A DNA stretch of 5,179 nt from Chitinophagaceae bacterium. Its GTDB lineage: Bacteria > Bacteroidota > Bacteroidia > Chitinophagales > Chitinophagaceae. A program made the translations under genes and the position numbers. Numbering within the stretch: position 1 is the stretch's first letter; every line of letters begins with the position of its first letter. The notes under the pieces are model-generated. The model saw only the letters and a program-made list of their open reading frames with translations. It was not told the origin of the DNA and searched no databases. This document shows positions 1 to 5,179 of this stretch, one piece after another. Location: positions 1-5,179 of the forward strand of contig JAOQAL010000592.1 in the NCBI GenBank assembly GCA_025963615.1, written 5' to 3'.

Positions 1-587
1 TGCGACCCGTCAAACGTAGATAATTTCAGTGAATCTCCTGTTACAACCCCATCCAGGTAACGGTAATCACCCGTGGTGGTAAGAAAAGTCCCGGTTAATT
101 TATTTTTGGTCTGTTTAAAAATGGCAATTGCTTTCTCTATCGTGCCGTCTGCATTACTGAACGAAACAACCCATTTACCGGAAATTAAATTTTGTATACC
201 CCCTTTCTTAAAAGGGAATCGGAAGGCCTGACCTGGAAAAGCTTTAAAAGGCCAATGTTGCGGCTCGGCTTTTGCACCTTTTATCCAAACCCCCTGCAGG
301 CTCCCATCGTTGTTGATCTTTGTAAGAAAAGAAGACTCAAATACCGGCATATTAAATAACAGCGAGTCCCCCTGTAGTTTTACATCCGTGATGCGTATGC
401 GTTCCACATCGTTGATAACGTATAATATCTGTTTGCCGTTTTCTATTGCAGGTTGCAGGTTAAATATCACTTCGTTACTGTCTTTCCTGTACAAAACGGC
501 ACGGTATATTGTTTGTTTCAGTTTTGCTTTTTGCGCTGCTACCGTTCCAATCCAGAATAGCGAAATTACGATTGGTATAAATTTCAT
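1..587 (-). CDS. Secreted TlpA/redoxin-like protein, N-terminal part (C-terminus beyond window)
   Basis: The first 195 codons of a minus-strand gene are visible, and the frame is still open at the left edge. The ATG at 587-585 is preceded directly by AGAAAGG, a purine-rich ribosome-binding-like stretch. Residues 1-18 form a signal peptide (Lys2, a hydrophobic core, then VAA before Gln19), so the product is probably exported. The rest looks beta-rich. A GTFLTTTGDYRYLDG segment at 166-180, followed by GDSLKLSTFDGS, resembles the domain that precedes the thioredoxin fold in many Bacteroidota TlpA/redoxin-family proteins. That match is from memory of the family. No cysteine occurs in the visible part, so a CxxC active site, if present, must lie beyond the edge. 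The gene follows the threonine dehydrogenase on the same strand after 81 bases, and I see no clear promoter in the gap, so cotranscription is possible. The N-terminal export signal is secure; the family call is moderate. Confidence 0.6.
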   Translation of the reverse strand, partial: MKFIPIVISLFWIGTVAAQKAKLKQTIYRAVLYRKDSNEVIFNLQPAIENGKQILYVINDVERIRITDVKLQGDSLLFNMPVFESSFLTKINNDGSLQGVWIKGAKAEPQHWPFKAFPGQAFRFPFKKGGIQNLISGKWVVSFSNADGTIEKAIAIFKQTKNKLTGTFLTTTGDYRYLDGVVTGDSLKLSTFDGS

Positions 588-668
588 CCTTTCTAAATAA
601 ATTGACAGATTAATATTCCGTTCCGTTTGGTGCGGAAGCGAAGTGCAATAAATTAACAATATCCGGAG
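588..668. other. Spacer between threonine dehydrogenase and TlpA-like gene; weak hairpin only
   Basis: This 81-base gap separates two minus-strand genes. It contains a short inverted repeat, TTCCG at 621-625 and CGGAA at 633-637 with a 7-base loop, and an extra TTCCG copy at 616-620. No T-run follows the hairpin on the minus strand, so I do not call a terminator. I see no good TAnnTTTG element on the minus strand. Confidence 0.4.
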
Positions 669-1613
669 CTATTTGTTCAGATTCTGCATCATATCCCTGG
701 TCATTCTCTCCAGGTTGTATTCTTCTTTCCACCCCCAGTCCCGGCGGGCAACCGAATCATCAATACTTTGCGGCCAACTATCCGCAATCGCCTGCCGGTA
801 ATCGGTTTGGTAAGAAATGGAAAACTCCGGAATATGCTTTTTTATCTCTGCAGCAATATCCATCGGGGAAAAACTCATTCCAGAGAGATTATAGGAAGTA
901 CGGACGGTAATTTTATCTTTATCGGCTTCCATCAATTCAATGGTTGCCCGGATCGCATCCGGCATATACATCATCGGCAGGTAGGTGTCTTCCCGCAGGA
1001 AACAATCATATTTTTTTTCGTCGATCGCTTCCTGGAAAATTTCAATCGCATAATCTGTGGTGCCACCACCGGGCGCTGATTTATAAGAAATCAAACCGGG
1101 ATAACGCAAACTGCGGACATCCACGCCATAACGGTAGCTGAAATAATTGCACCAGAATTCACCGGCATACTTACTGATACCATATACAGTAGTGGGTTCA
1201 ATAATAGTTTGCTGCGGACAGTTATGTTTCGGTGAGGTTGGACCAAATACAGCAATCGAGCTGGGCCAATACACTTTATGCAATTTTTCTTCGCGGGCAA
1301 TATCAAGTACGTTTAAAAGACTTTGCATATTCAGGTGCCAGGCCAGATTGGGATTTTTTTCACCGGTTGCCGATAAGATGGCAGCCAGTAAATAGATCTG
1401 GGTTACATTTTGCCGTATCACCTGCACATGTAGCATTTCCTTATTCATTACATCCAGACTTACATAGGGACCCGATCCCTTCAATAAATCATTTTCCTCC
1501 CGTAGATCAGAAGCAATAACATTGGAAGAACCATATATTTTCCTTAAAGCAAGGGTCAGTTCCACTCCGATTTGCCCGGAGGCGCCGATAACAAGTATTT
1601 TTTCTTTAACCAT
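669..1613 (-). CDS. L-threonine 3-dehydrogenase, epimerase (extended SDR) type
   Basis: The 314-residue product is a complete extended short-chain dehydrogenase. It is predicted to be cytosolic and to oxidise L-threonine with NAD+ to 2-amino-3-oxobutanoate, which a CoA ligase (Kbl, not in this window) normally cleaves to glycine and acetyl-CoA. The Rossmann motif GASGQIG is at 10-16, followed by an acidic residue after the second strand (SDLRE, 35-39), which suits NAD. The catalytic region has PSSIAVFG at 117-124 and the YxxxK pair Tyr144/Lys148. The segment LRYPGLISYKSAPGGGTTDY (169-188) is what I recognise as characteristic of epimerase-type threonine dehydrogenases rather than sugar epimerases. 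Length is normal for that family. The ATG at 1613 is followed at once by the first beta strand, so the start is well placed; GAAGA just upstream is a weak ribosome site. The gene diverges from kdsA. A generic NAD-dependent epimerase is the alternative. Confidence 0.9.
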   Translation of the reverse strand: MVKEKILVIGASGQIGVELTLALRKIYGSSNVIASDLREENDLLKGSGPYVSLDVMNKEMLHVQVIRQNVTQIYLLAAILSATGEKNPNLAWHLNMQSLLNVLDIAREEKLHKVYWPSSIAVFGPTSPKHNCPQQTIIEPTTVYGISKYAGEFWCNYFSYRYGVDVRSLRYPGLISYKSAPGGGTTDYAIEIFQEAIDEKKYDCFLREDTYLPMMYMPDAIRATIELMEADKDKITVRTSYNLSGMSFSPMDIAAEIKKHIPEFSISYQTDYRQAIADSWPQSIDDSVARRDWGWKEEYNLERMTRDMMQNLNK

Positions 1614-1630
1614 TCTTCAGAATTAAGTTC

Positions 1631-1638
1631 CAAATGTA
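1631..1638 (-). promoter_or_regulatory. Candidate -7 element for threonine dehydrogenase (TACATTTG)
   Basis: On the minus strand this reads TACATTTG, a full match to the Bacteroidota TAnnTTTG -7 consensus. It would start transcription around 1625, giving a leader of about 12 bases before the ATG at 1613. The -33 region is poor (TTTC or TTTT near 1658-1662). A near copy, TTTACATTTTG, lies just upstream on the minus strand (1654-1644). In AT-rich DNA this could be chance. Confidence 0.4.
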
Positions 1639-1706
1639 AAATTCAAAATGTAAAGTAGAAAATATACATCTGAAACGGATTTTAATGTCAACTCAAAACT
1701 TAGAAC

Positions 1707-1714
1707 TATTTTTG
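1707..1714 (+). promoter_or_regulatory. Candidate kdsA -7 element (TATTTTTG), very close to the start codon
   Basis: TATTTTTG matches the Bacteroidota -7 consensus TAnnTTTG and ends only 4 bases before the kdsA ATG at 1719. Transcription would begin at or next to the ATG, giving an almost leaderless message, or a leader of roughly 9 bases if translation starts at the second in-frame ATG (1728), which has GGAAAAA in front of it. I see no clear -33 TTTG about 19-21 bases upstream, so a different promoter further upstream remains possible. Confidence 0.4.
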
Positions 1715-1718
1715 CATA

Positions 1719-2545
1719 ATGGAAAAAATGCTGAAAGACCTTTTTGCAAACCAAGTGTATGATGAAAATAATTTCTTTCTTATAGCCGGTCCTTGCGTAG
1801 TAGAAACTGAAGAAATAGTGATGGAAGTAGCGGATAAGGTTTCCCAAATTTGCCGCAACCTCGGCATAGCGTATGTTTTCAAAGCATCCTACCGTAAAGC
1901 CAACCGTACGAGTAGTTCATCTTTCACCGGCATTGGTGATGACCAGGCCATGCAACTACTGCAAAAAGTGGGTAAAAAATATAACTTGCCTACCACTTCG
2001 GATATTCATGCCCATGAGGAAGCTGCTGTTGCGGCAAAATACATCGACATTTTGCAGATACCCGCATTTCTCTGCAGGCAAACGGATCTATTGGTTGCCG
2101 CAGCTGAAACCGGGAAAATCGTAAACGTAAAAAAAGGACAGTTCTTAAGCGGGCCTTCCATGAAATTCGCAGTGGAAAAAATCCGCCAGGCGGGAAATAA
2201 TAAAGTGATTTTAACGGAAAGAGGGAACAGCTTTGGCTATCAGGATTTAGTGGTTGACTATCGCAATATTCCCTGGATGAAAGAGCATGGTACCCCGGTC
2301 GTAATGGATTGCACCCATTCCCTGCAGCAGCCGAATCAAACATCCGGCGTTACTGGAGGTAATCCCCAATTAATAGGAACTATTTCAAAAGCAGCCATCG
2401 CCTCGGGTGCCGATGGTTTATTTATAGAAACACATCCAATCCTGCCATAGCCAAAAGCGATGGCGCTAATATGCTTAAACTGGATTTGCTGGAACCGTTA
2501 TTACAACAATTGGTAAAGCTGCGAAAAGCTGTTACGGATCTTTAA
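1719..2545 (+). CDS. kdsA: 3-deoxy-8-phosphooctulonate (KDO-8-P) synthase, frameshifted near 2438
   Basis: KdsA condenses phosphoenolpyruvate with D-arabinose 5-phosphate to make KDO 8-phosphate, the precursor of the LPS inner-core sugar, in the cytosol. Visible family motifs are IAGPC (22-26), KANRTS (60-65), TTSDIH (92-97), IPAFLCRQTDLL (114-125), NVKKGQF (136-142), TERG (166-169), DCTHS (197-201) and ETHP (237-240). Cys26, His200 and Glu237 match three ligands of the metal-dependent class typified by the Aquifex enzyme. The frame as written stops at 2448-2450 after 243 residues, short for a family of about 270-285. From base 2438 the -1 frame continues the family sequence (NPAIAKSDGAN and a C-terminal helix) to TAA at 2543-2545, giving 275 residues and supplying the fourth ligand, Asp248. 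One A seems to be missing in CCAATCC. An in-frame TAG at 1701-1703 limits the start; ATG 1719 or ATG 1728 fits. Identity is secure; whether the lesion is real or an error is open. Confidence 0.93.
2436..2450 (+). other. kdsA: Frameshift site and premature stop in kdsA
   Basis: Zero-frame codons after ETHP read ATC CTG CCA TAG, ending the protein early. Adding one A to CCAATCC (CCAAATCC) gives ETHPNPAIAKSDG, the expected family continuation. The break is pinned to about 2436-2441, because the ETHP motif before it and the NPAIAKSDG motif after it are both conserved. There is no X XXY YYZ slippery heptamer here, so programmed -1 frameshifting is not supported. Confidence 0.85.
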
Positions 2546-2551
2546 CCTGTT

Positions 2552-3202
2552 TTACTGTAAATTAATTTCTTCAACACCCGGGTATTTGCTCTTATCAAAA
2601 ACAAATTGGGAGTCTTCTGCGGCTACATTTGGCTTTATTGTATTCACCGTATAGTTATAACGGTTACCGCCATTCTCAAGCACTTTCGTGCTGTAGATGG
2701 TCTGGGAATTTTTATCCACCAAAAGATAAAGTTTAGAAAACGATTTACTCTTATCGGTTGGAGTCATTTCAATTTCCTGTAAGGTCTTCGTGCCTTCTTT
2801 TTTATCACCGTTCAGTTTATATAAAAAGTCTTTATCGTAAAAATTAGAAAACAATTTTTGCGGGGTTATGGCGCCTGAAGACGGATCTACTTTGTTCACT
2901 GTAACTTCATTTGAATTTTTATCGTAGTTCCAAACAGTTTTACCGTCGCACCATATTTCCTGTTCTCCAAAACTGAGGCGGTACTTGGTTCCCTTCATGG
3001 TAACAGATCCTTTTTTTGTCGACAACGTTTTGCCTACCGCATTCTCAACCTTGTAGGTAAAACTGGCAAGCACTGACTTAAATGATTTGAATTTGGAACT
3101 CACGGCATCCAGTATTTTTTTTGCGGCAGGATCACTCGTTTGACCAAAGCTTGTAACTGTAGTAACTATTAGGGCTATGGCTATCAATACAATTCGTTTC
3201 AT
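2552..3202 (-). CDS. lolA: LolA-like periplasmic outer-membrane lipoprotein carrier
   Basis: The 216-residue product carries an N-terminal signal peptide: Lys2-Arg3, a hydrophobic stretch at about 4-17, and likely cleavage near SFG/Q at 20-21. It is therefore predicted to be periplasmic. The mature part has the LolA layout: a helix with KKILDAVSSKFKSFKSV (28-44), strands starting at LASFTYKV (45-52), KGSVTMKGTKYRLSF (64-78), then EIWCDGKTVWNYD (82-94) and NEVTVNKVD (98-106). LolA normally accepts lipoproteins from the inner-membrane LolCDE complex and ferries them to the outer membrane. Length is close to the family norm. The start at 3202 is set by the signal peptide. The gene lies 124 bases downstream of ftsK on the same strand, as in E. 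coli, but has its own promoter candidate, and it converges on kdsA. Confidence is high for the LolA-like fold and moderate for the exact role, since Bacteroidota can carry several LolA-like proteins. Confidence 0.87.
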   Translation of the reverse strand: MKRIVLIAIALIVTTVTSFGQTSDPAAKKILDAVSSKFKSFKSVLASFTYKVENAVGKTLSTKKGSVTMKGTKYRLSFGEQEIWCDGKTVWNYDKNSNEVTVNKVDPSSGAITPQKLFSNFYDKDFLYKLNGDKKEGTKTLQEIEMTPTDKSKSFSKLYLLVDKNSQTIYSTKVLENGGNRYNYTVNTIKPNVAAEDSQFVFDKSKYPGVEEINLQ

Positions 3203-3249
3203 GAGAATAAAATTTTAATTCTGTTAGGTTTTCAGTCGTACAGGGGCGA

Positions 3250-3257
3250 CAAATATA
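3250..3257 (-). promoter_or_regulatory. Candidate lolA promoter, -7 element TATATTTG
   Basis: On the minus strand 3257-3250 reads TATATTTG, an exact match to TAnnTTTG. A GTTG at 3282-3279, about 21 bases upstream, could serve as the -33 element. The start site would fall near 3243, leaving a leader of about 40 bases before the lolA ATG, where no Shine-Dalgarno is seen. This suggests that lolA can be transcribed independently of ftsK. Confidence 0.45.
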
Positions 3258-3263
3258 AATATT

Positions 3264-3291
3264 CCTATACAGGATAGGCAACAATATTGCC
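3264..3291. repeat. Two overlapping short inverted repeats upstream of lolA
   Basis: CCTAT (3264-3268) pairs with ATAGG (3274-3278) across ACAGG, and GGCAA (3277-3281) pairs with TTGCC (3287-3291) across CAATA. The two share the GG at 3277-3278. They occupy the -33 box and the spacer of the proposed lolA promoter. Each stem is only 5 bp and no T-run follows on the minus strand, so they do not look like an ftsK terminator. An operator is possible, and so is chance. Confidence 0.35.
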
Positions 3292-3326
3292 ATGGTTGCA
3301 TCAGGTCCCGCTTTCTTAACATCTCT

Positions 3327-5179
3327 CTAACCAAGATTACCCAAATGTTGCTGCAGGTCCATTTCGGTTTTAATCAATACGTCTCTGGCCTTGCTGCCCT
3401 GGTTGGCACCTACAATACCAGCAGCTTCCAACTGGTCCATTAATCTTCCGGCCCTGTTGTAACCCAGCTTCATACGACGTTGCAGCAGCGAGGTAGAACC
3501 GACCTGGTTTTGAACAATCAGGCGGGCAGCATCTTCAAACAGGGCATCCCGGTCGGATACATCAAACTCCTTGCCTTCCAGTTCTTTCTCATCCACATAT
3601 TCAGGCAGCATAAAAGCCTGTGGAAAACCCCGTTGTTCACTGATAAAATCAACCACCTGTTCCACTTCCGGTGTGTCAACAAATGCACACTGCAAGCGCG
3701 TAACTTCCCCATGATGGGAAATCAGCATATCCCCTTTGCCAATTAATTGCTCGGCACCCCCGGTGTCCAGGATCGTTCTGGAATCTATTTTAGATGATAC
3801 TTTGAAAGCGATACGTGACGGGAAATTGGCTTTAATTGTACCCGTGATAATATTAACCGAAGGGCGCTGGGTGGCGATGATCAGGTGGATACCCACCGCA
3901 CGGGCCAATTGCGCCAGCCTGGCAATAGGCATTTCAATTTCTTTACCCGCGGTCATAATCAAATCCGCGAACTCATCAATAACTAATACGATAAAAGGCA
4001 GGAACTGGTGACCTTTCTGCGGGTTCAGTCTCCGTTTAATGAATTTTTCATTGTATTCTTTAATATTCCTTGCACCGGCTTCTTTCAACTGATCGTAACG
4101 GTTATCCATTTCAATGCACAAGGCATTTAATGTGTGGACTACCTTTTTAGTATCCGTAATAATCGCATCTTCTTCTCCCGGCAACTTGGCTAAAAAATGT
4201 TTTTCAATATGGCGGTAAACACTCAACTCCACTTTCTTGGGATCGATCAATACCAATTTTAGCTGTGAAGGATGTTTTTTATAAAGCAGAGATACAAGTA
4301 TCGCATTTAATCCAACAGATTTTCCCTGGCCGGTGGCTCCCGCCATCAGCAAGTGTGGCATGCTGGTCAGATCCACGATGAAATTTTCATTGTCAATTTT
4401 CTTTCCTATGGCAATAGGAAGGCTGTAATTATTCCGTTGAAATTTATCAGAAGATAATAATGAACGCATGCTTACCACGGTCTTCCTCACGTTCGGCACT
4501 TCAATACCAATGGTTCCTTTACCGGGTATTGGCGCGATAATACGGATACCCAATGCCGCAAGGCTTAATGCAATATCATCTTCCAGGTTTTTGATCCTCG
4601 ATATACGGACTCCCGCCGCCGGAACTATTTCATACAATGTAACGGTCGGGCCTACAGTAGCGCTTATCTTTTGTATCTCGATGGAATAATTCCGCAATGT
4701 CGCAATGATCTGGTCTTTATTATTTTCCAGTTCATGCGCATCCTGCACTATTTTCTCGCTGCCATGTATTTCTAATAAATCGAGGGAAGGATATTTGTAA
4801 TCCCGCAAATCAAGCGTGGGCTCATAAGGCGTAAGATCTTCGTACGTTTTTTCTGTGCTGTCACTGCTTATTTCTTCTTCTTCTTCCCGAAGAGGCTTTG
4901 CTTTTATTTCAAGTTCCAATCCGCTATCCGCTTGTTTCTTCGATTTTTTTTCCTTGAAACGTTCCAGGTCATCCGTCGAGGGCGTCTCTTTAAACCCATC
5001 GTGACCATGCAGCATGTCTTCCACAACTTCTTTTTCAACGATTGGAAAATCAAAGGGAGTTTCATCTTCTGCCAGATCATTTTTCCCGGTTATTTTTAAA
5101 TCAAGGGTATCTCCGGTTCCGTTTTTGTCCTTCATGGAATTTTTCCTGTTTCCAATCGCGGATTTGGCATTCTCTTTTT
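3327..5179 (-). CDS. ftsK: DNA translocase FtsK, C-terminal part (N-terminal membrane domain beyond window)
   Basis: FtsK is a septal hexameric ATPase that pumps chromosomal DNA during division. The window holds its last 616 codons. Counting from the Met at 5135, residues 1-100 are a charged, low-complexity linker with an acidic run at 84-88. The alpha and beta motor domains follow, with Walker A GATGQGKS (266-273, Lys272), LVLIDPKKVEL (294-304), Walker B FIVLVIDE (381-388, Asp387/Glu388) and HLIIATQRPSVNIITGTIKA (417-436). The gamma winged-helix DNA-reading domain spans about 526-590, including GYNRAGRLMDQLEAAGIVG (558-576). The Met at 5135 is not the true start: 14 more codons upstream are open to the right edge, and the expected N-terminal transmembrane segments are missing from the visible part. 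Bacteroidota FtsK proteins are usually near 800 residues. lolA follows on the same strand. The C-terminus is complete and shows no lesion. Confidence 0.96.
   Translation of the reverse strand, partial: KENAKSAIGNRKNSMKDKNGTGDTLDLKITGKNDLAEDETPFDFPIVEKEVVEDMLHGHDGFKETPSTDDLERFKEKKSKKQADSGLELEIKAKPLREEEEEISSDSTEKTYEDLTPYEPTLDLRDYKYPSLDLLEIHGSEKIVQDAHELENNKDQIIATLRNYSIEIQKISATVGPTVTLYEIVPAAGVRISRIKNLEDDIALSLAALGIRIIAPIPGKGTIGIEVPNVRKTVVSMRSLLSSDKFQRNNYSLPIAIGKKIDNENFIVDLTSMPHLLMAGATGQGKSVGLNAILVSLLYKKHPSQLKLVLIDPKKVELSVYRHIEKHFLAKLPGEEDAIITDTKKVVHTLNALCIEMDNRYDQLKEAGARNIKEYNEKFIKRRLNPQKGHQFLPFIVLVIDEFADLIMTAGKEIEMPIARLAQLARAVGIHLIIATQRPSVNIITGTIKANFPSRIAFKVSSKIDSRTILDTGGAEQLIGKGDMLISHHGEVTRLQCAFVDTPEVEQVVDFISEQRGFPQAFMLPEYVDEKELEGKEFDVSDRDALFEDAARLIVQNQVGSTSLLQRRMKLGYNRAGRLMDQLEAAGIVGANQGSKARDVLIKTEMDLQQHLGNLG

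Noticed and set aside
310..600. Plus-strand open frame of 96 codons opposite the TlpA-like gene
   Set aside because: It lies antisense to a well-supported gene with a signal peptide and family-like sequence. Its own translation shows no recognisable domain, so it is a shadow frame.
616..637. TTCCG/CGGAA hairpin as a terminator after the threonine dehydrogenase
   Set aside because: The stem is 5 bp and no T-run follows on the minus strand, so evidence for termination is too weak.
1623..1847. Minus-strand open frame of 74 codons, rich in Phe, Tyr and Ile, that could suggest a small membrane protein
   Set aside because: It is antisense to the kdsA start and runs through the AT-rich promoter gap. 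The aromatic and hydrophobic bias follows from base composition, and no ribosome site is seen.
1990..2343. Minus-strand open frame of 117 codons inside kdsA
   Set aside because: The kdsA sense strand is strongly conserved here. The antisense translation has no domain, and its composition is typical of a reverse-strand shadow.
2426..2450. Programmed -1 ribosomal frameshift as the explanation for the split kdsA
   Set aside because: A -1 shift would yield the right protein, but no slippery heptamer is present and I see no strong downstream stem-loop. A missing base is simpler.
2540..2565. Possible bidirectional terminator between the convergent kdsA and lolA genes
   Set aside because: Only TTTAC-T-GTAAA (2551-2561) is palindromic. 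Its loop is too small, it has no GC-rich stem, and it overlaps the lolA stop, so no terminator is supported.

Overview
The window looks like chromosomal DNA from a Bacteroidota bacterium, probably Chitinophagaceae-like; the family is inferred from overall protein style only. The supporting signs are TAnnTTTG-type -7 promoter elements, few Shine-Dalgarno sequences, a Bacteroidota-style LolA, an epimerase-type L-threonine dehydrogenase, and a secreted protein resembling the N-terminal half of Bacteroidota TlpA-family proteins. It reads as ordinary core genome. I see no mobile element, CRISPR array, tRNA or rRNA.

Layout from left to right: (1) 1-587, minus strand, the first 195 codons of a secreted TlpA/redoxin-like protein whose C-terminal part lies beyond the left edge. 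(2) 669-1613, minus, an intact epimerase-type L-threonine 3-dehydrogenase. (3) 1614-1718, an AT-rich divergent promoter region. (4) 1719-2545, plus, kdsA (KDO-8-phosphate synthase), interrupted by an apparent one-base deletion near 2438. The uninterrupted frame stops at 2450, but the conserved C-terminus continues in the -1 frame to a stop at 2543-2545. (5) 2552-3202, minus, a LolA-like periplasmic lipoprotein carrier, convergent with kdsA and only 6 bases from its repaired end. (6) 3203-3326, a spacer with a good lolA promoter candidate and two overlapping inverted repeats. (7) 3327-5179, minus, the C-terminal 616 codons of FtsK. The frame is open to the right edge, so the Met at 5135 is internal and the N-terminal membrane domain lies outside the window.

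Three of the genes serve the cell envelope or division: kdsA makes the LPS inner-core sugar precursor, lolA carries lipoproteins to the outer membrane, and ftsK couples division to chromosome segregation. The ftsK-lolA order is the same as in E. coli. The threonine dehydrogenase belongs to amino-acid catabolism and appears to be a neighbour only.

The observation most worth checking is the kdsA frameshift, because it removes a predicted metal-ligand aspartate and the C-terminal helix from an enzyme normally needed for LPS synthesis. A sequencing or assembly error is the simplest explanation. I found no convincing new biological system here.
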